Source of the DNA: Sweltsa coloradensis
Taxonomy: Eukaryota; Arthropoda; Insecta; Plecoptera; Chloroperlidae
Assembly: GCA_024449915.1 (NCBI GenBank)
Contig: JAMZAV010000317.1
Span: 503,501-567,500, forward strand
Reading direction: 5' to 3'
Length of the DNA stretch: 64,000 nucleotides
The notes under the pieces are model-generated. The model saw only the letters and a program-made list of their open reading frames with translations. It had not been told where the DNA came from and did no database searches. The translations under genes were made by a program, and so were the position numbers. Shown here in pieces: positions 36,851-48,545 of the stretch (position 1 is its first letter; each line of letters starts with the position of its first letter).

Positions 36851-38904
36851 CGAAGTTGTTGTGTTTTATTTCCTTCCTAAGACATAATTCATGCTATTTG
36901 TACGCACAGGCTTAGGGTTGTCGAATCAACTCGTAATAGCTAGACCACCAAGGAAGCGAGCACGCTGAAGTGTTTCTACATAATATGTTGTTTCTTTTGT
37001 TTTAAACAATTGTGTCCAACATTTATTAACTTTGCTTAATCAACTAAACTTTGCTTATTTCTCGATTTGGTTATTCGGGAAACACTGCCGTAGGCAAAAT
37101 TTTTAATACTTAATACAATTTATTCAGAAATGAAAAAAATCCATCCCGACCGGGGTTCGAACCCGAGTCTCTCACATTCCAGGTGGGCGCCTTTACTAGA
37201 CCACCGAGACGGTAACTTTAAACTTCTGAATTGTTCTTGCATTATATATTTGAATGGATGGAACTGTACTGCAAAGAAAAACTGTTACATTTGAACTGAC
37301 CAACACACATAATTTATAATGTAATTACCTAACGCAGGTATGAGCGTATTTACCGTCTCGGTGGTCTAGTTTGCTAAGGCGCCTACCTGAAACTAAGGAG
37401 ACCTGAGTTCGAACCCCGGTCGGAATGGATTTTTTAATTCTTGAATTGCATCACATATTAATCTTTGCTTAGTTGTATGAATCTAAGCTTATTTGCCAAC
37501 GGTATGTGGTAAAAATAATACCAGTCATTCAGTTTTGATCGTAGACGCATTTCATAACTTGATCTACATGTTTGAATTAAATAATTAAATATTTGAAATA
37601 CAAAAAAATCTTAGAATAAATTGTTTTGGTAACAGAAGATTGGTGATGGCTTCAAGTTCACTCGCTTCGAATGTGGTCAATGTCAGTCACGTGATACTCT
37701 CTCGGGGTCTCAAAAGGTAACAGTTATAAAGTTTGGTTAGGTCCTCCTCAGAAGTTATGAGAAATATTATTGTAAGGCCTATTATACTATATCCGTTAAT
37801 TAACTAGGATGCTTTCAGACTTGAACTGAAAAAACGCGTGGTAAAGATTAAAAGGGAATAATTGGGTCCAGGAGGCTAAATAAATGTGTTGTAGAGGGTC
37901 TATGCTAATAAGCCCATCAGTTTTTAGCACACGAAAAGTGTTTAAATGCAAATTTTTTAATAATATGTATTTTTGACTAAATTGTAGGATTGTTTGGAGT
38001 CGTATTCAATAAATAAGTTGTTAATAAATCAACACCTAAAAGGCAAAGAGCGCAGAACATTGTGAAAGTATAGTACGTCTGTTCAGGAGTCACATTGTTG
38101 TTACCACTAAATAACCGCCCAAGACAGCGCGAGCGTTGGGCGAAAATACCCTATTATTTGTCGTGATTAAGAAATAAAGATGCATGAGAGCGCAGACGAG
38201 ACACTCAAGATAACCTAGTTTCTTGTTTTTTAATCTGTTTCAGTTTCTCCAAGGCGATAACCTTCTTCAACTCTTGCATTTTTGTATGCTTCTTCGTGGC
38301 ACGTGACACCTGCCGCTCATACAGTCAACTACTATTCCACTCAGCCCCGCGCGTCATGCACCCCCCCCCCCCACCTGCTGACACCACTTGATTGACGACC
38401 CGGACGATGGATCCGCACAACTGATTCGAAAATAATTACATTACTAAACATCAATTTCAAATTGATGAATGTTTTTCTAGTTTTACTATAAATAAAATGT
38501 CAGTTTTTGTGATTAAACCTATGCCATATTGTCATGTTATATGTTTCAGAGTATTTGTTAGGATGCAGATGCACCCAACCCCTCTCCCTTAACACCTTCG
38601 CCTTCATATCATTATTGCGACAAAGCATACAAAACTTGGTTTTCTATATAATTGTGGGTAATGAATAGAACACAAATTAAGAAGTGTCCTACAAAAACAA
38701 TCTCTGCTTAACAAATATAGTGCACTCGATTGGTGTGGCTAATGTTTCCTGATATTGATCACCCCTAAATTCTTAAAGCGATGAAAAGTGACCACACTAA
38801 ACCAAACCGTATGTAAAATGAAATAAATAAATAAATTGTATTTAGAGTCTATCCACTAATAGTGAGAGCTGTAAAGGGGAAAAAACACTAGGATATTGCA
38901 AATC
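36851..38904. other. No gene seen apart from repeats
   Basis: Non-coding AT-rich sequence around the T repeats (37058-37440). It includes a C13 run near 38360 and an S-family tail fragment (minus) near 38818-38857, reading TAAATAAATTGTATTTAGAG. Confidence 0.4.
37058..37440. repeat. Family T: two inverted tRNA-like repeats
   Basis: Left copy: TCGATTTGGTTATTCGGGAA then, on the minus strand, GTCTCGGTGGTCTAGT and GGGTTCGAACCCCGGTCGGG (37140-37213). Right copy in the opposite direction at 37351-37433, with GTCTCGGTGGTCTAGT and AGTTCGAACCCCGGTCGG. Box A- and box B-like motifs are clear but full cloverleaves are not. A third copy is at 48397-48545. Probably tRNA-derived SINEs arranged as an inverted pair. 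Confidence 0.65.
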
Positions 38905-39690
38905 CGGATACCAGCACCAAATTTTGCATGAGGGTAGATAAAAATATCAGAATTTAAAAATCCGCCGGGAGGCAAGCGATATCTCACCCCCAACACCCCC
39001 TAAATCATCCCCTAAATTTAGAATAATTCATAGCTCTAAACCCAAAAAAGAATTTTTATTCAAATTAGTTATTAAAATTATGTTTTAATGTGTTTTAACC
39101 CAATCGGCCTATTCTCATTTCCTAAACCACATTTTTTCAACCCCCATCCCTAATAGTTTATATTATTTTTACCTTGATTTCCAGCATTCACCAGTGAGGC
39201 ACCTAGTGAGTTATCAGCATGAAATTTGGCATGATGGTACATAATAACCTAAAAAAAAAATAATCAGCCGGGAGGCAAGCGATAGTTCTCCCCTATTGTT
39301 CTCTACTACCCTTAACTTTGGGAAAAACGTAAGGTAGTATTTAATACATTTTGAATATTTCAATTGCTGATTAAAATTATGTGTCGATGTGTTATAGTCC
39401 AGTCAACAAATCATTCATACAAAACAAACAATTTTTTCACCCCCAACCCTAATAATTATACTTTTAGTGACAAACACTGTTTAGTAAGTTACCACCATGA
39501 AATTTGGCATGGTGGTAGATAAAAAATATTAGAATTACTATTCCGTAGAGAGGCAAAGGATATTTCAGCCCTAGTGCCCTCTATCATCCCTAAAATTGGA
39601 TTTGGCACTAGGTCGTATTCTATACATTGTAATTATTAAAATTATCCAATAATATTATGCTGAAGCATGTTTCGATCCAATCAAACCTGA
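38905..39690. repeat. Degenerate tandem repeat, about 280-bp unit, roughly 3 copies
   Basis: The word ATGAAATTTGGCATG or a close variant, followed by a GGTAGATAA-like word, recurs near 38920, 39220 and 39500. Each is followed by GGGAGGCAAGCGATA-like and CCCTAAA-like words and by ATTAAAATTATG. Spacing is about 280-300 bp. No coding potential. Confidence 0.6.
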
Positions 39691-39714
39691 TTTCTCATGT
39701 TAAAAGTCTTCGGA

Positions 39715-39790
39715 ATTTGTCGGGAATCGAACCCTGGACCTTCTGCATTGGAAGCAGATACGCTAACCACAAGACCAATGAGCCACACAT
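39715..39790 (-). repeat. tRNA-like sequence with intact box A and box B
   Basis: The minus strand shows TGGTCTTGTGGTTAGCG (box A-like), a perfect anticodon stem TCTGC/GCAGA with loop TTCCAAT, and GGTTCGATTCC (perfect box B). The outer T-stem pairs and acceptor stem do not form, so I treat it as a SINE head or tRNA relic. Confidence 0.5.
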
Positions 39791-40508
39791 ATAATTATGT
39801 AAACGAGTAGTCATGATAAAGAGGTTTTCATTTGCGTCTATTTGGAATTTATAACATCTAATAATATAAGGAGTATGTACCAAATTATCTTTACAGCTAT
39901 TTTGTATTTTATCTGATTATTTCTGAGTCTAAAATTTAAGGTTTTAACAAATCATTTTATAAATTGCAAAGTGAGGTGTTATTGTCTAAATGTTACGTTT
40001 GGGCGGTTTTATCAGTTTTGCATATTATTCATCTTTTAAAATAAAACATCCTGAAATAGCACGTATATATTATATTTTACAGATATTGTGTTGGTTACAG
40101 TGGCGGAATCTCGTTTCATGGGCCCGCCCCCAAAATTTCTATGGGGGCCCCCCTAACAGGTACACATATACACAGGCTCAGTGTTGAATTTCATGCTTTT
40201 CATCCCGGGGGAGCTATAAAATATCCCGGGGGTATTATATAGTGATCAAGTACGGGAATTTGAGGGGCGGGGCGCCGCTCAAACCAAACAATAGCGCAGC
40301 GGGCGAAAATGTTGAAAATCAGGTTTTTAGAGTGCGTTTAGTGCGTTTTAGAAAAAAGTTGTGGGCTGAATGCAATACCAAAATAATATAGTTTCTGTGT
40401 GTTGTTGTTGTGTTGTGGACGCTAAAAGTTCCTAAACATCCGCTAGATTTCACCTTCAAACCACTAGATTCACAAAACGGTCATTTTGAACTCACTCGTC
40501 GATTGCGT

Positions 40509-40611
40509 CGGGGCCTACAGGGTTGGCTTGGTCGCTTTGATTTACTGTCCCCCACTAAAAAGCAGTTATATAACTGAGTGGATGGACTCTAAATACAATT
40601 TATTTATTTAG
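40509..40611 (+). repeat. SINE family S
   Basis: GGGGCCTACAGGGTTGGCTT, then a CCCCACT block, then GACTCTAAATAC and (TTTA)n. The same order and sequence occur at 60058-60167. Confidence 0.65.
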
Positions 40612-40660
40612 TGACGAAAACGATTACAATATTTTCCAAACCGAGTGAAATACTGTTTTT

Positions 40661-41307
40661 GGATGAGCGTAGCGAGCGTAGCGAGCGAAGCGAAGATTCC
40701 ATTTCACTACACTGGAGAAAAAAAATCCGGAATGTTTTTTTTTTTTTTTTGTTTTTTTTTTTTTTTTTGTATTTTTGTGTGTCTGTGAACACGATTCCGG
40801 CTAAACCAATACTCCAATTGCGATGAAATTTTATGGAGGTCTATGAAATCTCTGAACAAAGAACTGCACGGAGGGAAAAATCGATCGAAAAATTATTTCT
40901 CATGAAAATCGCAATTTTACGATTTTTTTCGATTTTTAAAAAAATTCTTCGACTTATAACATCTACATGCTTTATCCGATTGTAATGATTTTTTCACAGA
41001 ACCATAATTTTATGAATTAATATATTCGTGTGAAATTTGAGCGCAATCGAAAAATCATTTCTCATGATAATCGCAATTTTACGATTTTTTTCAATTTTTA
41101 ACTGTTCTTCGACGAATAAAACCTACATGCTTTATCCGATTGTAATGATTTTTTTACAAAACTTTAATTTTATGAATTAATATATTCGTGTGAAATTTGA
41201 GCGTAATCGAAAAATTATCTATTAAAAAAATCGCAATTTTACGCTTTTTTCGTTTTAAAAAAATTACGCTCATCCATCAACGCGGCGGGACTTAAGCGTT
41301 TTCCTAG
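40661..41307 (+). mobile_element. Family G Helitron-like element, copy G2
   Basis: 5' end GGATGAGCGTAGCGAGCGTA; 3' end CATCAACGCGGCGGGACTTA then AGCGTTTTCCTAG followed by T. The hairpin AACGC...GCGTT precedes CTAG. The core is a tandem array of about 160 bp repeated 2.4 times, each with AATCGAAAAAT and ATCGCAATTTTACG (starts near 40882, 41045, 41207). T-rich runs at 40735-40770. No ORF of note. Confidence 0.65.
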
Positions 41308-41408
41308 TTTTAAAACTAAGTTTTATTTTTATCGGGGCCATCTAAACTAGCGGGCCCTGCGGGCGCCTGGTTCCGCCACTGGGTGGTTGAAGTCCTTTCT
41401 CGGAACAC

Positions 41409-42985
41409 AGACCTATTTATTTATTTATTTATTTATTTATTGTTTATTTAACGTCTATCCTATTCAGTTATAAAAACTGATTTACAAAGGAGGAAACAAA
41501 TAAATCTTATTTCATAGATGCAGAAACTACAATAAACTACATTTAAGTACATATTTGAAATATTAGCATTATAACAACAATGCATTTTAAACACAACAAT
41601 TTTGTTAACAAATAAAGATGATATAAAACGTATTTAATTAATGAATCAAATATAAAAAAGGGTGGGGAATGAAAAGAAAAAGAGAAAAAAAGGGGAAAAG
41701 GAAAAAACGGTGGAAAACAGGGGGAAAAAAGAAAAAGCAAAAAAAAGGAAGAAAAAAAGAAAAAAAAAAGAAAAAAAAAGAAAAAAGAAAAACGAAAAGA
41801 AAAAAAAACTGATTTATTAGACGATCCCACTCAAACGAATATGAGGTTTGCCAAAAATCAGGAACAGCAAATCAGGGAGTATAATCAACAAACTTTCGCG
41901 GAAGAAACCACCGAACACGAAATCTTTATTCTTGTGTTCAATCTTGATAACAGTTTAGTCCAAAAAAATCTTGACTCTAATATAATTATATCAGATATAT
42001 AATAATTTAAAATTGTTTATGTCAAAAACTGATCACAGCAATGATACAGGACACCTAACTCAAGTTGCAAGCTCCATCAGTGGGCGGTAACCAGACAATC
42101 TAGGCAGAAAAATATAGTTGAAAATACATTGATTATTTCATAATCAAAGCAATAATGAACAAACAAAGAGAAAAGCAAAATCATTAGTAAGAACTTATGA
42201 AGGTAAATTAACATTACACAAATACACAGACAATAACCTACAAATAAATAGTAAAAATCAATTCTTTGCTCTTTGATTCATTATCATTGCTTCAATTTTA
42301 CTTTTAAATTGTACGATTCCTAGATCAGTAAACTGGCTTCTAATATCATAAGAAATTGAATTCCAATAGGATACGCCTCTGTACATAAATTACTTTCTAA
42401 ATGCTTCAGAATTTAATCCAGGAACTTCCAATGAGTTTATTAAAGTAGAATTTCTATCACGATCAACAATTTTAAAAATATTGGGTAGAATACCTAAAAA
42501 CATACCTTTCAATACTTTGTATGTATTTACCAGCACGCTATACTTCATCCTCTCCTCAATCGTGAAACAATCAGACTGCAAATCTTGGCTCAAGGGAAAT
42601 GAATCAAACAGATGGTCAATTCTCTTCTGGAGTACAACATACTCAGTAGAAGGTCTTACTGCCCAAACCACTAAGCAATAATCAATAACAGAGTGAATAT
42701 AAGAATCTACAAGTAACCTCAACATTCTCTCAGTTACAAACCTCTTCATTTTACTTATAATTCCAATTGCTGATGATACTTTATTACACACATATTCATA
42801 ATGTCTCTTAAAATTTAAATTACAATCTAAGAAAAATATTTAAATTCATACACTCTAGAAATTAACTTACCATTACAATTCAACGTCAAATGAACATCAT
42901 TCATGCTTCTATCATTAGCCTTATGAAAAATCATAAAATTTGTTTTGCTATAATTAATATCAAGTTCCTGAGTTTTAAACCAACC
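41409..42985 (-). pseudogene. LINE fragment: RT C-terminus and 3' UTR
   Basis: On the minus strand, starting near 42985: GWFKTQELDINYSKTNFMIF, then a frameshift near 42835, then LDCNLNFKRHYEYVCNKVSS continuing to 42792 and below. Further motifs are LLVDSYIHSVIDYCLVVW and VVLQKRID, and after an internal TAA near 42390, FMYRGVSYWNSIS and a final FKSKIEAM with stop at 42258-42260. These are the thumb and C-terminal conserved blocks of non-LTR retrotransposon ORF2. A 3' UTR probably extends to the (TTTA)n run at 41413-41443 and includes a purine-rich tract (41655-41815). One frameshift and one nonsense codon make it inactive. Confidence 0.8.
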
Positions 42986-43194
42986 AACCAAACGCGCTTT
43001 GATTGGTCATTCTATTATGACGCAATCATCAAACTGCCGATGGTACCATCTAAAAACATGCGCGTGTCTTGATTTTATTCGAGATGCATTGCAAGCTGCT
43101 GCTGTTTTAAGGGTACTAACAATTATCTGTACTTACTTGTACTTGTGAAAAGACACCGACCGAGAATAGAGATTAGTTTTTAGTGGCTATTTTT
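42986..43194. other. No gene seen
   Basis: Unannotated AT-rich spacer between the LINE fragment and the P2 palindrome. It may hold further decayed LINE sequence. Confidence 0.3.
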
Positions 43195-43742
43195 CCAAGC
43201 ACTCTGGCAGATATTTTGAAAATCAAAGGAAAATGGCTGAAAGTTAGTTGAATGAAAGAGAAACTTGTATAAAAAAGAAAAAAATACGGGACAATAGCTC
43301 CCGTTTTTGGGTCAATAAGACAATAAAAGTTCTAGGTGCAATACATAATTTTGAGCTATGATTTTTTGGTTTAGACTTTTGTCTCCTGACTGAGTCAAGA
43401 GGAAATAATTTCCTAAAATAATATTTTCTGTACGATTTCTTTCGTCCACATGTTCAAAACTCTTATTTGTACCATGTGACCAAAAAAATCGCACATCGAA
43501 CATTATTTCAGAAAATTATTTTCCCTGCTACTCAATCAGGAGACAAAGGTGTGTTTAAACAAGAAAGAAAGGCATAGTTTTAATTAAGTATTGCACCTAG
43601 AACTTTAATTTTCTTACTGACCCCAAAAATTTGCATATAAGTTAATGCAATATCTTTTTGTTTTCATTTGTTTTTATTCACGTTCCTCTTTCATTCAACC
43701 AACTTTCAGCCATTTTCCTTTGACTTTCAAAATATCAGTATG
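43195..43742. mobile_element. Family P palindrome, decayed copy P2
   Basis: Shares GCACTCTGG, AAAATGGCTGAAAGTTAGTT, TTTGTACCATGTGAC and CATCGAACATTATTTCAGAA with P1. It is also an inverted repeat, with arms of about 250 bp. The terminal TTAA is lost or diverged. Confidence 0.75.
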
Positions 43743-45511
43743 TAGTCTAAAAGGGCACTCAACAGTAGAGTTATCAGTGCCTATTAGTTTTTAACAATAA
43801 AATACAAAAACTGGGACTGTAAAAGGTTTCAGGCTAAATTTATTACGTCAGTTGTATCATTGAGTATAGAACATTGTTCTATTCTTAATGGTTGTATAGG
43901 CCTGCCGTTTCGAGGCGAACAAATATTATTGAAAGAACGTAAAATATGTGAAACGTTGATATTTAGTGCTGTATTAATTTTGTGTCAATGTAGACGGTGA
44001 AAAAATTCGTGATTGTTTTTTTGTCACGTCCTCGTCTTTCCATTGTTGTTCTAAATATATTATTTATTTGCTACCTTGGCTAAAAATGGTCCCAATGTCA
44101 CAAATATAGCGCCGATTGTAATTGTCGTTTTTGAAACATTTATTTTATTAAATACCTTCTGGACTTCAATTTATGTTTTCTTACATTTAATGACTGTAGA
44201 ATCATTATAGAGCGATACTCATTAAAAACATCATAAAAATAACCAGTTTTTACGCTATTTTTTTTATTACAATTCGAACTTAAATTTCAAAATATACCAT
44301 TTCAAATCCCTGTATTAAATACTTTTTTCTTGGCAGCGTTTGCGCGAGCGCGTGAGGCTTATTTCTACGTCCATTTGACTGGAGTGGAATCAACTTTATG
44401 ATCTCACAAATGTTTGTTCAAAAGTCGATCTGTGCCCGAACGTTGAAGGTAAAAGCCTCTCGTTAAAATCTGTAAAGCAGGCTAAGTACTCAGAAGAAAG
44501 CTTGTTAATTAATGCAAAAAACCTTTTAGCCACTGTAAACAGGTTCTATCCTGTTAACAAGGGCTAAAAGCCGGGCATCACATACGTCATTAGGGCTGAT
44601 ACTAGTGTTGTTTTCATCCCCTACCCTCGTCGGTGGGGGGGGGGACCTCGGGGTTAGGGATACTAATACTGGCTGTTGCATGGCCAGTGCACGGTAAGGC
44701 TTTTGTATCGCCCGTTAAAAAATATGTTGGAAGTCATACCTGAATGAAAGAGCAACTTGAATATCAGCAAAATATATTCTCAACTTATTTGGGCGAGACA
44801 TAGTCCCCCTACCACCATTTTTAATTTTATAATTATAAAATCCAAGATGGCCGCTGAAATGAAAAAATTCCCGGAAATCCCAAAAGCCAAAAGTCCAAAC
44901 TCTCCCAACCCAATTTGGTTTCGCCCGGATCGGCAAAACGGTCTGGCCCCTGGAAAAAATAATCTACCCAAAAACACGTCTTTTCCTGAAATGACCATTT
45001 TCTCGGTTTCGCCACTGTGGCGCCGAAAATATTGGTCCGATATGATCGACATATTTTTTTCCGTGTATCCAGTGAAATTCCAAGGGGCTTAGGCACCCTA
45101 GTGTCCTCCCGGCCCAACCTCGCCGCCTGCTGCGCGGGATGCTCGAACGCGCAATGAACGTCTCATGTTAGTAGCCTATGCATGCCCCCATTGTAAGCAC
45201 CCGAGTAAAAAAATTGAGGCCTTGCTTTTACAGGTTCCCAATTTTTGTGTTTTATTGCTAAAATCTAATGTTTATTCTTGATCTTGTCATTTCAAATACG
45301 ATAACAGGTAATGTAAGAATCCATATTCAATCGATTTGCAAAGCCGAGTGCAATGCAGTTGTGTAAAATCTTGATTAATATCGATCCAAAATCATGTCTT
45401 TGAATGGCTCCGTCGTCTGTGTACTGTCCGATTATTTCATAATGGGATGACCAATGACAGCACGTTTCACAGTATGTTCAAAAATAGGACGCTCAAGCCC
45501 AGATATCTATA
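43743..45511. other. No gene seen
   Basis: AT-rich, then a G-rich run at 44635-44643. A frame beginning AAGATGGCCGCTGAAATG near 44846 stays open for about 80 codons but has no recognisable domain or splice context. Probably part of an unidentified repeat. Confidence 0.35.
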
Positions 45512-46268
45512 CTAGGAAAACGCCAAAGTCGTTGTTAGCCGAGTGAGTGAGCCATGTGTTGAGTATACCCGGGAACATTCCCTTTCTTGGCTAGAGTGGC
45601 GCATTATGGGCTTACAGTTGACACGTCTTTATATCAACTAAACTTAAATCCCTATTAATTATACCTATTTAATTATTATCAAACGGAAAGGCAAATGTTC
45701 CCGGTTACTCAACACAATACACGCTAACACATCTAACAACGATTTTGGCGTTTTCCTAGTCTCCTTGGCTAAAGCGCCCTTATACCCAAATGTGGAAGAC
45801 CTAGGTTCAAACCCCCGGTCGGGAAAGATATTTTTTTTCTGGATAGTATTTAAAAAATTATGAATCATGTTTTGATATGCATACAATACTATGGAAAACA
45901 TAGCCAGTACGAAATACGAGTAAATACCTTGGTCACTGCATACAATCACAGCCTGACAAAAATGATTCCATAAAAATGACTTCTTCAAAAACAAAACCAT
46001 TGTCGCTAAAATAAAAAATTCACCTTTTAAGCCTGTTTTTCAATTTATTATTTCTTGTAGGTTTAAATCGCACCGGATTTTTTTTCATTTTTGTTAGCAG
46101 TTCTCAGTTACCTGGTCACGGATGTCTCTTTAAAATTTCAGCTTAGTCTATTTGGCAGTTCAGCCGTATGGGACAGGACATGCATTTTACATTTAACAGA
46201 CAAATTAATCACTACGAAGGCCCGTTCGACTTGCGTTGTAGGCTACGTTCGCTGCGTTCACTCGTCTA
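45512..46268 (-). mobile_element. Family F Helitron-like composite, copy F3
   Basis: The foldback 45512-45759 has CTAGGAAAACGCCAAAGTCG at one end and its inverse at the other; both CTAG ends abut T. Next come a tRNA-like segment (45757-45830, box B-like GGTTCAAACCC), spacer, and the conserved body (46065-46268: TTAGCAGTTCTCAGTTACC, GGATGTC, TTTAAAATTTCAGC), ending CGTTCACTCGTCTAA. Same order as F1. Confidence 0.65.
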
Positions 46269-47535
46269 ATCAAAACAATCTTTTATGTAAAATAAACCAG
46301 ATATTTTGATTCAGGACGTTTTATTTTCAAAGGATAAATAATATGTTTAAACTTAAATCGAAAATTCATGCAAATAGTATAACACTATAATGTATTTTAC
46401 TATACACTATAGATAATGATTATTTATCACTTTCACTGAACGATGGCGAATCATACTTTATTGATATCGAAACAGTGATGTGTCGAAAAGTTTTCTTTTA
46501 TGCATATTATATCAAATACCGGTACTGCAAAATTACAAAAAAAAAAACATCGGCAGTTGCAGTTCAAGCGAGTCAAATTCGGGAGGTCCCACGCTTGGAG
46601 AAAGAGCAGAGTCCCTTGAACCTTCCCACCACAATTATTCAACTCCAAAAATATCTTTAGACACCTAAAGAGGGACATTGAGCAGGATTCCCATGCAGGA
46701 GAAATTTACAAAAGTAATAATCACAAATTAGTAATCAGGTGACATTCTTCTACATAGGCCTATGCATTAGAGTGTACTTGAAATTAAATAGCATTGAAGT
46801 ATGGATCTTAATTTCCTTTGCAATCAGAGTTAATCAACTCCCACGGCTGCAACCATTTGATATTTATATATTTTCTATAGCTAAACAAGTTTTATGCGTA
46901 TTCTGGAGGAAAAGGGCATACAAAATGATTTGTGTGCATTACACTTCCAAATTTGGACCAACAAGTTTCAGAAAATGTTGAAATGTGCTCATTGCCACAT
47001 AACGGATGAAAGAGTGCGAACTATTTGCAAGAAAACTAAACGAAAAGAAGTGAACCATGGGTAATGCACGAGAATTGCGGGACACGACCACATGAAAGCA
47101 AAACAAACATCGGGTAAAACTACACTATAGTCACAGTCAGACAATAAAAAAGTGTGAACCGAGTGTACTCGATGTAAACAATACTGAAATTGAAGTAATG
47201 AAAAGTAAGTACGCTATTCGGCTGTTGCAGTTTTGAAATAACTGTACTTTACAATCAGAGAACGCGGGCATCTCTGACAGTTTCAAGTGCATTGCATGGC
47301 GCGCTGTGCATGTGCTGCACAAAACACGATATTAGTATAGAAATAATGTATTTGCATACTCTTACCTGTATTCGTACAATGAATTAGGATTTTGCAAATA
47401 AAAACTGACAGTAATGGATGATTAATTCAATAAATAAGGGTAAAAAGTGCGTTTTGTCAATAAGTAAAGATTTATATCCACGCAAATTGCATAATATATA
47501 TATATAATAATGTTACAAAACTTACTAACAATAAA
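46269..47535. other. No gene seen
   Basis: AT-rich. A single minisatellite-like word CCACATAACGGA occurs near 46995, far from the main array. No exon recognised. Confidence 0.4.
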
Positions 47536-48114
47536 GAGGAATCCCTAGACCTAAATAACGATTTCTAAAACTCAGTAAAGACGTCTGAAAAAATAGTGGA
47601 GCAGATTATTTTTGTACTTTTTTTGACGGTACATATTATAATAAACCTCAGAATCGTTGCGCAAATCAACCCAGCTAGTTCAAAATTGAATTTCGAGCAG
47701 CGGATTTTTGTATATTGTTTCTATACACACCTTTATCTACAACCTTAATATAAGGGTAACTGGTTGTCTGTAGTTTCTGGCGTTGCACGATTTTTTTCGT
47801 TAAACGGTACAAAATTTGAAATTGTACCGGCAGGCGAAAAAAAAACTTGCTTTGCGAGAAACTTTGCTATTCAGGTTGTAGATAAAGGAGTGTAGAAACA
47901 ACATACAAAAAAACATTGCTCAAATTCAATTTTAAACTAGCTGGATTGATTCGGCAATTTGAATATAATAAATGATTCTCAGGTTATGTTATGTAAAAGA
48001 AATTACAACAAAATAATATGCTTTTTTATTATATCCCTCTTTAATTATTCTACTTACACTTCAGACATATTTACTGCTTTCTTTAGAAATCATATTTAGG
48101 TCTTGGGATTCCCC
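47536..48114. mobile_element. Family Q palindrome, copy Q1
   Basis: 579-bp imperfect palindrome: GAGGAATCCCTAGACC at the left and GGTCTTGGGATTCCCC at the right, followed by TTAA (48115-48118). The arms share GTAAAGACGTCTGAAA-like and CCTTTATCTACAACC-like words. The centre holds ACGATTTTTTTCG and a GGTACAA...TTGTACC inverted core. Non-coding. Confidence 0.75.
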
Positions 48115-48396
48115 TTAAGCTAAGTACATAGAAACTGAATCCTTATCAAATATTTATCAATTATCATCGAGGTATAGGCCTATACTAAAGAAGAGACTCG
48201 AATCATAAAAACTTAAGTTGTAACATGCCTTTTGCATCTAATATTATAGCAGTAAACTTAAGAGGGTATATGCAAATTTAATGCGCTTACTCAAAGAATT
48301 GATTATTTTCATTTATTTTTTGCCCTGTTAAGTAAATCACATCAATTGACGTTGTTAGATGAATGTTTTATGTACTTTAAAGTCTACCTACAATAT

Positions 48397-48545
48397 TTTT
48401 CGATTTGGTTAGTCGGGAAACACTCCCGTAGGTGGAATTGTAAATATTTAATAAAATTCAGAATTAGACAAATCCATCCTGATGTGTGTAACTCGTGAAT
48501 GTGGAAGACTCGGGCTCGAACCCCGATCGGGATGGATTTTGTAAC
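48397..48545 (+). repeat. Family T copy T3 with tRNA-like 3' half
   Basis: TCGATTTGGTTAGTCGGGAA and CACTCCCGTAGG match T1. GGGCTCGAACCCCGATCGGG (48502-48521) matches its box B region. The box A half is missing. Confidence 0.6.

Larger units (their letters stand above)
40098..41381. mobile_element. hAT-like non-autonomous element with nested insertions
   Basis: The ends are inverted: CAGTGGCGGAATC at the left and GGTTCCGCCACTG at the right, with GGGCCCGCC- and GGGCGCC-type GC-rich segments just inside. The flanks GTTGGTTA (40090-40097) and GGTGGTTG (41382-41389) agree at 6 of 8 positions, fitting an 8-bp hAT target duplication. Termini of the form CAGTGGCG are typical of hAT elements. The interior holds an S-type SINE (40509-40611) and Helitron-like G2 (40661-41307). 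No transposase is present. Confidence 0.65.

Noticed and set aside
44846..45092. 80-codon frame beginning MAAEMKKFPEIPKAKS
   Set aside because: No recognised domain, no splice context, and the AAGATGGCCGC word recurs in other non-coding repeats here.
45665..46000. 111-codon minus-strand frame
   Set aside because: It runs across the F3 composite including its tRNA-like part; not conserved in F2 or F4.
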